The position numbers and the translations under genes are program-made. The notes under the pieces were generated by a model. It was not told where the DNA came from. It saw nothing but the letters and a program-made list of their open reading frames with translations, and searched no databases. DNA of 64,000 nucleotides from contig CM059566.1 in assembly GCA_030386875.1 (NCBI GenBank), positions 38,786,068 through 38,850,067 of the forward strand, read 5' to 3'. The DNA comes from Morinoia aosen. Its lineage: Eukaryota; Arthropoda; Malacostraca; Amphipoda; Talitridae. Shown here in pieces: positions 35,220 to 47,353 of the stretch (position 1 is the first letter of the stretch; each line of letters opens with the position of its first letter).

Positions 35220-35736
35220 TGTAGTGAATCTCTATTCCGCAAACCAGTCGAAATTTCGAAATTCTCAGAATGATCATCTAAAAATCCAGTAAAATTAGTT
35301 CGACCATTAGCATAAAATCACATTACGAAATTCGCTAATCTCTATCCTCAATTCTATTAAAATTGTGTAACAAACAAATTCAATCTCTAAAAATTCACAT
35401 TTGCTTCTTAACGAAACCTCTCACGCACGCGCGACAGCAACACCGTATGCGAGCTAGCGCTCATTGTTCCAAATCATCTGTAGTGAATCTCTATTCCGCA
35501 AACCAGTCGAAATTTCGAAATTCTCAGAATGATCATCTAAAAATCCAGTAAAATTAGTTCGACCATTAGCATAAAATCACATTACGAAATTCGCTAATCT
35601 CTATCCTCAATTCTATTAAAATTGTGTAACAAACAAATTCAATCTCTAAAAATTCACATTTGCTTCTTAACGAAACCTCTCACGCACGCGCGACAGCAAC
35701 ACCGTATGCGAGCTAGCGCTCATTGTTCCAAATCAT
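35220..35736. repeat. Perfect 258-bp tandem duplication
   Basis: 35220-35477 and 35479-35736 read the same, as far as I can tell by eye, with a period of 259 bp. The unit begins TGTAGTGAATCTC and ends CCAAATCAT. Identity implies a very recent duplication or an assembly duplication. Confidence 0.92.
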
Positions 35737-38556
35737 ACAGAGCGTGCATATCTAGGTGTTTGGCTGGTGAGATTTTTAATACTGTGTTTTTGTGTGATAA
35801 TTTACGGGTAACTATATTTATGCAATTCATGTAAAGTGTCAAGAATATTATATTATGCATTAAGAAGTGTTCATGTGCTTAAATTCCCCAAGAGTGCTAA
35901 ACGCTTAGGATCCGTGCCCAGTACTCTTGTTTCCCCACAGTCCATTTTCCTGGTGCACTGTTGTGTGCCATTTAGAAGTTTCTTTTAGCAAACAATTCAC
36001 TAGTTAATATAAAACCATGTTAAGGAAATTTTCCCTTTTTTTGTGTTATCAAAAATTCCTTTTTTATCAAAAAAGGATTTATTATGCCAAAATTCAATAG
36101 GATGTATTTTTGTGAGCAAGTCAAGCTCATTGTTTTAAAAAGTTTTATATCAACATCTCAATATGATGCATTTAAATCAAACTAAAATTCCCTTTGTTTA
36201 AAGCATTCCATTGGATGTATTCTTAGTCAAGCTAAAATTCCTTTTTTTCTATCAAAAAGGATTTATTATGCCAAATTCAATAGGATGTATTTTTGAGCAA
36301 GTCAAGCTGGCCCCAATTATCTTTTTAGTCACAACTATATCCTTCTTAATTGCATCTAAGCCAATACTCACTGTATTATATATTTATCAAGTTTAGGATT
36401 CTCCCTGTTGTATCAGACATAACATTCTTAACCAATTTTTTAGTCAATAGTCAATCAACTCAACTTGCTCATTATTTTACAGCTGTATTGTCTTCACAGC
36501 TGTATTCTCAATTAAGTAGAGTGTTGATACAAATTTTAGTAAATATTGTTGTTAGGATATTTACAGCTGTATTGTTTTCACAAAACTGTAGTCTCAATTA
36601 AGTAGAGTGTTGATACAGTCAATATTAAAAATCATTCTTAACCAATTTTTGTATTGTAACTAGGAATCTCCCTGCAATTGTATTTTAAGGAAATCAGAGT
36701 TAAATAACTGTCTGGAATTCCTTAGCAATTTTTCAAGAATTCTTTTATAATCCCAGTAGTGACAACTCTCACTATTGATTATTGTTAGTTCAATTTTTGT
36801 TTATAATGCTAATGATTGGTCGCTACCTACTCAACTAAATTAGGGTGATATTGCTTATCTCTGGTGAAGTATCTGAATTTCCTAAATTTCCAACTCCTGG
36901 AAATTCCAATCCAGTAAACCTACTTCCAGAGCTGTTGTTCATTCTAACTCCTAGGATGCCCTAACACTATTCTCATAGGCATCATCATGACCAATGTTTT
37001 CTGAACCCTTCTTGTGTTCTGAACTTCCTTCTTAGCAACCGATTCCGTGCACTTTGTGCATGGATTCCGTGTTCCCTACTCATTTCTAATTGGTGCCTTC
37101 CCCTCTCCTCTCGTAGGAACACCCTTCAGAATAGAGGTTTCACCTTTCTCGTGTTATTTTTGTGTGTCTTAATTTTCTTCTAATTGTTAGTTCATAGTTA
37201 AAACACTTTTGCCTTTAGAAATTAGTTCCCTGTACAGAAGGTTTAGATCTCCAAGTCCCATGCCGAGTGCTGAGTGTAGTTTTGCTTTGACTCAAGCACA
37301 TTTTACCGTTGATTTTTCCTAACAAAATTAGTATTTTTACTTTAAAAATTAGTGATGTTTTTTTAGGTTAGTTAGATGGTAATTGTATAATTCTTAGTCA
37401 TTGTATATTGATTATTTCAGTTAGGAAGAACTGGGAACATGTGTTTTCTAGTTCAATGGCATTTAGCAGATGCTGTAGATTTTTACCATTAGCTATTAAA
37501 TTAAGTGATTATGCCATCTTAGTTTCGCCAGGCAAAAGTTTTGCCTGTGTGAGTTACTAGTGCAGAATTTTTAGCTTCATGCCTTTAGAAATACTAAAAT
37601 TATTATTGGCTCCGAGCAAATTGCCAGTGCTCCGAAGTTGATCCCCGCTTGCATTCCGGCGCCAGAGTGCTGGTGGGGGTCGTTTTCGAAGAGACTTCTC
37701 GCTTTGAGGCGGCATGTTAATGCCAGAATTGTTGCAGCATAGCATGTGTTGATGTGTGGTTTTTCCAATAGACCGTGTGCATTTTCACCCAGCTGTCTCG
37801 TCCCGTACAGGATGCTACGAGACACCTTACACTCCATTGCCAACATCACCACCTTGCCAAACTTGACAAAGGGCAAAAAGACTACCTCCTTACCTTAGTC
37901 CTGTTTTACCATTCAGTATTCACTCAATTACTGGACGGCAAGTGCAAATACTCATTCCTCATACCCCTCACTCCAAACTTAGACCCTTGTAGTGCAGCTA
38001 AACCACTTGCTGCTTAATCTACAGTCTAGGTGCAACTCAAATCTGGAAGGAATCGCACTAAACGACCTCTATGATCAGAGACACCATTGCCGTCTCGAAC
38101 CATTCTCTACTATTGCACACGGCATTTCCACAATTACATTTTCCACACTGCCGACACAGCTGCGTTCCAGTGGCGGGGCCTACTCAAGATCGGACCTCAA
38201 CATCAGCGCCGTGAAGATACCAAGCTGCCTGGCATCCCACAAATAAAGGCCAGAAAATTCGTAACATATCTCCCTTCTTATCCTTTTCGATGGTCCCAGT
38301 CCGAGGTACAAAACAAATAAAATAGAGTATTATGTGTCATGATTAAAGACGCTAGAATTACAGCGTCCGAATAACCTGAAACTCCTTCAGAGTCTGAGGC
38401 CGCAATCATTCAATTAGTAAATTAAGTGGGTTTGAAAGATAACCCTGGTGACCCTTTTTATAAGAAAAACATCTTACCTGTCACTTGATAAAATCCTCAA
38501 TATTCAACCTTTAAAAGTCAAATTCCGTTGGTTCCCCACTTTGGGAGAACTTTACA
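35220..38556. mobile_element. 3.3 kb LTR-like insertion in LINE-C
   Basis: The ends are TGTAGTGAATCTC...GAGAACTTTACA, flanked by a 4-bp TSD GGCT (35216-35219 and 38557-38560). Its left end starts with a 258-bp perfect tandem duplication. A stretch near 37040-37150 (GATTCCGTG...TGGTGCCTTCC...GGAACA) resembles 62240-62310, which lies in front of the gag-like frame at the window end, so it may be a long solo LTR or a remnant of that lineage. It looks decayed and no intact gene is visible. Confidence 0.6.
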
Positions 38557-41500
38557 GGCTATTGTCGCCATCATTTCTTAATGTTTTGTAAATGAAATTA
38601 CAGATGGAGATTTTGTAGAGATCCGAAAGTTTAAGTATTTGTAAATTTTTGAAAGAATCATTTGTGTGAGCATTATATTCTAGGTTCTTTACCGCTCTGA
38701 CAGCCCTTTTCTGCAGAGTAAAAATTTTGTTGGTTTTATTTTTATCAGTTCCGTGCCATGCTTCTATTCCGTATTGCAAGTATGGGGAAATGAGCGTACG
38801 GTAGAGCATTTGTAAGGCTGTTTCAGGCAGAAAATTTTTAACTTTATTTAGGATTCCGATGGATTTTGATAATTTAGAGCTAATATGAGTGATGTGATTA
38901 GTGAATATATATAAGGCTATAGGCCCAGGACATAGCCAAATCTAATCCAAGTAGAGAGTCCCAAAAGCGGCCCAGGGAGAACGTTGTAAATAGTGCGTGT
39001 GATGACGTTGAGGTCCTGCAAGGAGTCCAAAAGCTGGATGAACAGTCCAAGGAAACATCAAGGAAACACCACTGACAGTCCACACATCGTAAAATAATAA
39101 AACTCCCACACGGCAGAATTCGAGAATTCCTACAGATTTGACTCTAGTTAATTTCATTTGTTCTCTTTCTCGTCAAGCTCGAAAGTGGAGCGATAGGACA
39201 GAAGCAATTAAGAAACTCTTATACAGCTGCTCTTGCTTTTAAATACAAGGCATAAAATTTTAAGAATTTTTAGTAATACTTTTAGTGATTATCTAAGAGC
39301 ACAATCGGGGATCAAATCCTTGGAACCATGGAAAAACACATGACTTGACAAGACATGGTTCCTGAAGCAAAAGAAAAAGGATTCCAGCACTTGAGAATTT
39401 CATAGAAAGAGAATTAGTGCTTCTTTAAGTACTCTAGAACATCTCTATAACTGTACAAGAAGTAACAGAGAAAAAATTCTAAGGTTTCATTGATATAAAT
39501 CCTACTAAAAAATATCACGGATAAATTTCAGTTGCAATTAATAAATGGTAAGGGATAATACCCAATGATAATAATAGGAAGCACTAAACGTTTTGCTTGC
39601 ACAGAAAGGAAATGTGCGCGAGATGAAACATGAAGATCAATGCTGCGAATAACCCGGCGGCTCTACACGTCGGCACTCGACAAGCCGCCGGCATAATCTG
39701 TGCGCACTCGCGAAAGGCAAATGGTAGTGGGTATTTTCGTCACCAGAACGAACAGAATGAAATTAAATTGTTATTGAAATGATTTAAATTGAAATAAGTG
39801 CGATTAAACGCAAGGTTCAAGAAGTATGAGCTATACAAGACGACTCAAAACTTTAGCAAGCATAGACATGAATAACCTTCGTAATTTGCACACATACGAG
39901 ATTATTAGGAGACGTCTTTAATTATTATTTTGCGCTGAAACATTATTTTGAGAGAAACTACTGCAAGTACGCCTTGTAAAAAAAAAAGAAGATACTATTA
40001 TAACACATGCTTATAGTGCAGTTATGGTCACGGAGTAGTGACGGAAAGCGGCAGTATCTGCTCCGCCATTGAAAACAACAAAGACACAATATCGACAACG
40101 AACGCCGGCGATTTAGCCGCGTGCGTTCACGAGTCAGTTTATGAGTAATTTTCGATATGATACTGGCAACCACAATATAAGTTTTGCCGTAAGGAAAAAA
40201 AACAATGACGTTAGCTGAATATCTAGTATGAAATTTTAACACGTGAATTTGGAAATGACACGCAATATTCACACTATATCACCGAGTTAGCACTCTAGAT
40301 AACACATGCTAGTCTAAGAATCTTAACACTATTTGAGAGTTTGCCTACTTCACGACACTGAGCAGTTCTTTACGTTTAACACCATCACCGAAAAAGAAAT
40401 ACATGGTACATATACTTTACCCGGTGTCTTTCTATTCTAAGCCTAAATTTCACTTGCACTTACAAGATGATGTTCGCACGCTAAAGCCACAAGCAAGAGT
40501 GAGCCAGTTCAAGTGACGCTCTCCGATGTTGCCGTATCGGGCTGCTTTAAACTCGAAATGTCGATTGATTATTTGATCTCTCATGTATTTACACAAAAAC
40601 TTCAATGATTACGAATTAGAAGTAGAAAGTAATTAATAATAAATTATAGTAAGATTTTTAATGCTAATGATTAATTTTATTTAAAGTGCGAATGGGAAAA
40701 TTCATAATTCTCACGCTTTGTAGCGATATGCTACATTACCCCCCAAGGCGCAGACCGAAAGGTCCACCCGCTGCAATCATTTGTAGCGGGACGGAGGTCT
40801 AACTACGCGACCCTGCCGGGTTCGGCAGGTGGAAAATGTTACTGAGCGGGGAAGTTTCACCAAACGGGTCTGCAAATTTAGATCGGCCAGAGTTCTAGGA
40901 ACACGAGTTACTGCAGCGGGCTCGTCTGGTCTATCCAGACTTGTCGCTGTTTCAGTAAGAGGGCTAGAATTAGAATCTACGACAGGCTTAGAGATAGGGT
41001 TTGAATGTACAGGCACATAGAAAGGATTACACTCAAGTTGACTAGGCAATAATGCAGCCAACTGAGGAAGCTGAGATGGTAGATATGAACGAGTCTCAGT
41101 GGAAGGGGAATTCTGTGCAGGGAATGATGGTTTAGCAGTCACACTATGATCGGAAGTGTACGCGACTTTTAATCGATCAATGCTCACGGGGTCGTGTGAA
41201 CCCGATCTTTCGAGGATGAAGTATTTGGGCGTGCGTTTGAGTATTTTGAATGGGCCATCATAAGGACGCGTGAGTGTAGGTTTGATGGCGTCGTTTCGGA
41301 CGTACACATGTGTGCAGTCCTGCAAGGGAGGATCCAGTGTGTCCTCAGTCTGAGGCATTCGCGGAGCCACATACTTGATCTGGCGCATGCAATCTTTTAA
41401 GCAGGTTACATATGCGGAACGGTCAGCGGATGAAAATTCAGGCAAAGGTTTTGGGTCAACAACGTCGCCGGGGAGACGGAGTGTTTGACCATATAGCATC

Positions 41501-43927
41501 TCTGCTGCTGTGCACTGCTGATCTTGTCGGTACAGATTGCGAATGCTCAACAATACTAATGGAAGTCTGTCAGTCCAATCATTGCTGCAGTTCAGGCAAC
41601 ATAATGCCGACTTTAAATCTCTGTGGACTCTCTCAATAAGTCCATTTGACTGTGGATGATAAGCAGTAGTGTTTACGTTATCACACCCTAAAGCAGTGCT
41701 AAGCTCACTCCAGAATTTGGAGGTAAATTGTGATCCCCGGTCATGTGTGACCCTTAAGGGAACACCAAATCTAGAGATCCAGTTGGACATGAAAGCGTGC
41801 GCTACAGTCTCAGTTTGGGTATCAGGAAGAGGAACAGCCTCATCCCAACGTGTGAACCTATCGATGATGGTCAACAAATAAGAATAACCGCGTGATAAAG
41901 GCAAAGGACCGACCAAATCTAGGTGTACAGAGTCGAACTTGTGACCTGTGAATGCAACTCTCTGCAGTGCTGCACGGTTGTGTTTCACCACTTTACTACT
42001 CTGACATGCATGGCAATTTTGCACAATTTGCTTGACCTCCTTACGCATCGCTGGCCAGACGTAACGATCAGAAATCAAACGCAATGTACGGTTAATACCT
42101 GGATGTGAGAAGGAATGATAGTGGAGGACAGCTACTCTGCGGAGAGTCGCGGGAAGATACAAACGAGAGAGTCGCTCGGCATCACGGTACACGCCGTCAA
42201 CCAAGGTCAGTTTCAGAGAGGAAGCGTTAGAAGGTTTGAGAAGGTCCTGAAGTTCAGGATCCTCCTTCTGCGCGCTTTCAATGTTGCCGAAGGTGATTTC
42301 ACCACTGGTTTGGACAGTATTTATGCGCGATAGACAATCAGCGACTGTATTGTCCAACCCTTTTATGAAACGGATGTCAGTGGTAAACTGACTTATAAAC
42401 GACAAATGTCGCGCTTCTCTCGGGGAATGTCTTTCAGAAGGCATCTTGATCGCTGAGGTCAGAGGTTTGTGATCTGTATAGATCACAAACTCCCTCGCCT
42501 CTAGAGCATAGCGAAAGTGTCTCACAGACAAGTAGATAGCAAGAAGTTCCCTACCGAAAGCGCTATAAGCACGCTCAGTGGGCGACAGCTTTTTGGAAAA
42601 GAAAGCAAGAGGAGAGATGTTAGTCCCTACTTGTTGTTGCAAAACAGCACCTACAGCAGTACTGGAAGCGTCCACTACTAAACTAAAATCAGCATTAGCA
42701 ATAGGGTAGGATATTTCAGTCGCGGAAGCTAACTTGTGCTTGATTTCCTCAAAAGCTCTGCGCGCTTCTGCCGTCCATTTTACCTCAATAGATTTGCCTT
42801 TTCGTTTCGGTTCGAGCAAGTCAGACAAGGGGGCTAGAGTTTGAGCACAGTTGCGTATGAAACGATGATAGAAGTTAACAGAACCTAGGAACCTTCTTAG
42901 TTCCTTCTGGGTCTGTGGAAGAGGAAAGTTTTTGATCACCTCTACTTTGGAAGGCAAAGGTTTTAGACCTAGGCTAGAGATTTCATGACCTAAGTAAACC
43001 AGTGATGGCTTTCCGAGCTCGCATTTCGCAGGATTTACGAGGAGTCCATTGTCGGACAATCTTTGAAAAACGACCCTAAGGTGGTCTTTGTGCAACTCCG
43101 GGGTTGTGGATGCCACTAGGATGTCGTCTAGATAGACATAGGCGAAAGTGAGATCAGAGAAAATTTCAGCCATGTGCCTTTGGAACGTCTGAGGAGCGTT
43201 CCTCAAGCCGTATGGCATCTTGAGAAACTCAAAGAGACCAAACGGAGTGATTACCGCGGTCTTCTCAATTGCGCTTTCCTCAAGTGGAATTTGATGGAAA
43301 GCGTGCTGCAAGTCAATTTTTGAGAAAATTTGTGCTCCCTCTAAATTTGCACTGAAATCATGAAGGTAAGGAATAGGGTAGCGATCAGGTAGAGTAACGG
43401 CATTTAACCTGCGGAAATCCCCGCACGGTCTGAATTCACCGTTAGCCTTGGGTACTAGCAAAAGAGGGCTAGCCCAAGGGCTTTTGGAACTGCGGATAAT
43501 GCCATTTTCGAGCATGCGCGCAAATTCTTTCTTGGCTAACGCCAATCGGTCAGGCGGCAATCGCCTTGCACGGGAGTAAACCGGCGGTCCCGTCGTCTCT
43601 ATGAAGTGCTTTGTGCTGGTTTGCATTTTTGTAGAAACTAAGTTAGAATTTGTCAATGCAGGAAAATCTTTTAGTAATTGTTCAAACATGCACTCGTCCT
43701 TTAAGGCGATAGAGAAAGAATGCAAGACACTAGCTCTAGTTATGCTACAAGCGGGAATTGAGATCTGTGTCTCCTCGTCCCAAATTCTACGGTTTTTAAC
43801 ATCTACAAGTATGCCAAACTTGGCTAGAAAATCAGCACCTATTATGGGCTCTTGTACTTCCGCGATCAGGAATGTGAAACGAAAGTTTCGCCTCAATCCC
43901 AGACTGCACTCTAATACTCTTTCACCG

Positions 43928-45561
43928 TGTGACTGCCTCAACAATTTCTATCGACGAGGGGAAGGTTCAGAAAAGTCCACGGATGATGCAAAACTTGTCT
44001 TAAGCAGCCATTTATAGTACATAATTTTTCCTGAAATAGAAAGGTCTAGTTAGCACAAAAGTAATACAAAAAATATACAGTTTTTAGAGATTGCATATCT
44101 AAAAGTGATTCAGAGGGCAAACCAGAAAATAAGGACGCAAAAATTGGGGCAGAACTGCATCACTGGCACAAGAAAATCTGATTCAGAGAACACGGGTAAT
44201 ACTTCAGCGGCTCATTCAACACTCAAATCATTGGCGAGACTTAGTACAATTTTCATACGAGCATCCCAATGGCACAATCAGATATAACCAGTCAACCTAA
44301 TGAGGCCCTCATTAAATACTAAGGTCAGGCAGTAGGCTCTACACACTAATGTCCAACCAGGTAGATGCTGAATTGAAGTTACACGGCTATTCCCATATAA
44401 AAATGCATGTCCAACCCGGTAGACGCTGAACTAAAGTTACACAGCTATTCCTACGTAAACAGTGCCTGACAACTTGAGTTGTTTCTGACTCACATGACTA
44501 GTCACAAAAGTCTATCAATCTATAGTACCACCTGGGCATAGTTAAAACACACCCATCTACAAAGGTGGTTAATAAGTGAACAAGGGGGCACACTTAGACA
44601 CCTCTGAACAAGTAAATAGTTACCTAACAGGCATGAACACGTCATCAACCTAGGCAATATAAAATATCCGCAGCACAGTAAAAATCACACGAATAAAAAT
44701 AGGCAAAAACCACCACACTCTACAGACTGGTAAAAATCACACAAATAAAAATAGGCAAAAACCACCACACTCTACAGACTGGTAAAAATCACACAAATAA
44801 AAATAGGCAAAAACCACCACACTCTACAGACTGGTAAAATAGCAACTTGAGTGAGGAATTACACAATTCTAGAGTCCAAATACCAGAGTTTAAATCCACT
44901 AACATTAATCGTGAATGATAACCAGGATCTATATGATGCAATGTGCTTAGATCAAATCAACAACTGAGCACAATGAATCCAGCTGTGAATTCCAGCAAAT
45001 AAATTAAGTAGCACTGACAAGCACAGAACAAATCAGGCTCAACAATATAATCAAAACATGACTGAGTGTTTGCAAGAAAGTCTCACAACCCTGTCCAACA
45101 CAGGGCAAACCACTAGACAATTTGAGCCAGGTACAAATAGGTAAACACAGCATTACATTATATTGGCACCGCGACTGAAGAATCAGTATCTAGAATTGTA
45201 AAAGCACAAACAGAAAAACTGTGACAGCACACATTCTAACATCCCCTGAAATCTTTTAGCTTTTCTAGGACCTAAGAATTCACTGTCTAGTAGGAGACAC
45301 AAAACAGACATCTATAGGGACCCAATGCACTTAATATTTAGCACTCTTTACTTACATTTCCTTCTCTGGAGTCTACACACTACTTCAACACAACTGGCGG
45401 CCTCTACTCAGCTCGCAGAGTTTAAATACCTAATGTACCGGAAGCGAGCGTTTCCGGAAAACGAGTGAACGTGCGGACTGGTTCACTCGATATTCGAAGG
45501 CACAAATTTTCTACCGCTGTTTGAAAATAGAAATTTCCTAAATTGCTGCGAAGGCAGCACA
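43928..45561. mobile_element. 1.6 kb LTR-like insertion in Gypsy-1
   Basis: The ends are TGTGACTGCC...GGCAGCACA, with a 5-bp TSD CACCG (43923-43927 and 45562-45566). Gypsy-2 has no such insert at the matching place (about 53993). TG...CA ends and a 5-bp TSD fit a solo LTR. It contains a 3 x 52-bp tandem array and no coding sequence that I can recognise. Confidence 0.75.
44678..44833. repeat. Tandem array, three 52-bp units
   Basis: Three units of 52 bp begin GTAAAAATCACAC and end CTCTACAGACTG, with starts at 44678, 44730 and 44782. The first differs by a single base (ACACG against ACACA). The array lies inside the 1.6 kb LTR-like insertion. Confidence 0.95.
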
Positions 45562-45753
45562 CACCGTAACAAGGAATTGGCGTGCCGTTTGCGGCGCGTA
45601 ATGTCGCCAACAATGGATTGTTTTTGTCTTTCACCGTGGCTGGGATAATTGACACACTGGAGCCAGTGTCTATTAAAAATCGGTATTTGGTGACGGGATC
45701 GTGAATGGTCAAGAGGCGAGTAGTCTGGGAATGAGGCAACGCAGTACTCGCTA

Positions 45754-46740
45754 CTATGCGTTGCTGTTGGCGTTTCCCGAAGTCATTTCGGTATAACGCG
45801 GACAGTATCTAGAGGCACATTTGCGAGCTTGGTCACCAAATTTCATGTGGTACCAGCATAAATTGCTACTAGCATCACGAGAGCGCGACCGAAAGCGACG
45901 GTCTTGATTTGACCTATCATAAGATCTACCTCTATCAAAGCGTTGAGGAGGAGGAAAAGGATGATAGTTTGAGGGATAGTCATAAGGATAGTCGTAGGCA
46001 TTTTGGTGGCTTTGGAATCTCCCTGGGCCTTGCTGAATGTGAGCCACACTCTGACCTAAATTGCAATTCTGTAAAGCTTGCTTTATCTCGGCGATGTCTT
46101 GCTGCATCTTATCTATTGTGGCTGCGGATTGATTCTGTGTATTTACGGGGCTAAAATTTGCAGCAGCTGCATTCAGGGAAACAACTTGCGGTGCTTGTGG
46201 CGAATTGATGTTACGCATCACCGTCTCGGTGGACTCCGCTAGCTTTTCCAGCGTTTGATCGGGGCCTGCTAGCGATAGAAATGGGCGCACATTCTGTGGA
46301 AGCTTAGTCATGAAAACTTCCTTCAGGAATCCCTCAGCTACGGCAACACCCGTAGCGAGTTTCCGCAGTTCTTTCACTAGCGAAGTGGGAGAGAAAGAGC
46401 TAGAGATAGATGGAATTGCTGAGGCGTCTACCAAACTACGAAATTTGTCCGCATCGGACATCTGCAACTTATGCAGAATCTTTCTTTTTAAGGTGCCGTA
46501 CGGATCAACGGCGGGAGGGCTTTCGAGCTATTGATTTAAATCATTCAACAATTTTGTGGGGGCTGCGGAAACAAGGGCGTAGAATTGATCAGTGTTATTA
46601 GTTACTTTATGATACCTGAACATTGCCTCACACTGTTAAAGATAGGTGTGGGCGTCCTCCGGAATGAAGGGAGGGAGCCTAATGGGTTTTGTGGGGGCTC
46701 GATCTTCATTATCTGAGTCAGGCATGCTAGCAATCTCTTT
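45754..46740 (-). pseudogene. Gypsy-1 gag region (fossil)
   Basis: The frame reads MQMSDADKFRSLVDAS through VFMTKLPQNVRPFLSLAG to the gag C-terminal knuckle-like segment CWYHMKFGDQARKC. That segment is the CWYH...FG...C motif common in arthropod Gypsy gag proteins. The N-terminal part is recognisable up to about 46740 by comparison with Gypsy-2. Broken. The structural protein would form the intracellular particle shell. Confidence 0.85.
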
Positions 46741-47353
46741 GGGGATGAGCAATTAAGATATCAGTGCCTATGACTTGGAATTAAGTGGCAAGGGTTTGCG
46801 TTATTTCTTTTCCTACACAATCATTCAAATTAAGTGGAAACAGAAGGAAAGGAAGTATGAAATTGGAAACGAGAAAAAAATAATTTTATGCGGTATGCGG
46901 CAATTAGCGTAGGCACAAAAAAAAAGCAGGTGAGAAAAATTATTTTTCTACCTACTCAATCGATCAATAACGTTGAAGAAAAAAACGGGGGGGAAAGAGA
47001 GAATGGAAACGCGAATTTTTACGGTAGTTAGAATAAACGTAATAAACGTAAGCACAGAAATAGGGAAAAAATATTTTTCTACCTACTGAGGCACATAAAA
47101 CAAGAGGACAGTAAAGCGCTGAAAGAAATTTTGTTAGAGCTGCTCAGAGAATCACCATTAACACAGTAAATCCAAGAAATTTCCAAAAAATACGACATGG
47201 GAAATTTATTACTACAATGATATACCAAAATTACCTCTCTCACAACTTCCCAAATACTTATCGAGTTGAATAGTTTTTAAGTTTTTAAAGAAAGTTTTTG
47301 GGGTTATTTTTAACTGGGGTCACCAGTGTTTTTTTTATCTTTGGGGTCACCAG

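Larger units (their letters stand above)
34998..38895 (-). pseudogene. LINE-C ORF2 C-terminal end, split by an LTR-like insertion
   Basis: The upper part (38895-38561) reads HITHISSKLSKSIGILNKVK, then LQYGIEAWHG and IFTLQKRAVRAVKN. The lower part (35215-34998) reads HHDHLTRNRSKFMLPYYSK and ends KRHLESHFLSEY. These are the usual last segments of CR1/Jockey-type LINE RT proteins. Setting the insertion and one GGCT copy aside, the frame passes straight through (GDNSLRQLLTAQTG). So the insertion came after LINE-C and no other break is visible in this stretch. Confidence 0.88.
34623..38896 (-). mobile_element. LINE-C fragment (CR1/Jockey-like LINE 3' end) inside Gypsy-1 3' LTR
   Basis: A 5'-truncated LINE whose 3' tail is an AAACAATTT-type short repeat at about 34623-34642. 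The 5' junction is near 38896. ATT occurs at both junctions, so the TSD is very short or absent. The remaining coding part is the end of the RT protein, and it is interrupted by the insertion 35220-38556. Removing LINE-C restores the LTR junction CCGTAATTAGTGAATA seen at 47847. Confidence 0.85.
25921..40735 (-). repeat. Gypsy-1 3' LTR, split into four pieces
   Basis: The pieces are 25921-26005, 28197-28544, 34553-34622 and about 38900-40735. Their lengths sum to about 2339 bp, against 2335 bp for the undivided 5' LTR, and they follow the same order. The gaps are LINE-A copy 2 (AATG), a hAT-like element (ACGCTGAA) and LINE-C. The polypurine tract CTTGGGGGG lies directly inside the LTR at about 40738-40748, read on the minus strand. 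Confidence 0.9.
40777..45739 (-). pseudogene. Gypsy-1 protease-pol region (fossil)
   Basis: This region encodes a retropepsin-like protease start near 45560-45739 (FLIDTGSSVSIIP, the DTG/S active-site motif). It continues into RT (FRPCGDFRRLN, YVYLDDILVAS), RNase H (LVVDASSTAVGAVLQQ, YTDHKPLTSA), an HHCC-type zinc domain (HPGINRTLRL, CHACQ) and a DD35E integrase core (LDLVGPLPLSRGY, THDRGSQFTSKFW). A 1055-codon block (40777-43944) is open. A 1.6 kb insertion at 43928-45561 separates the protease from the rest. Broken, with a few breaks in all. Confidence 0.9.
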
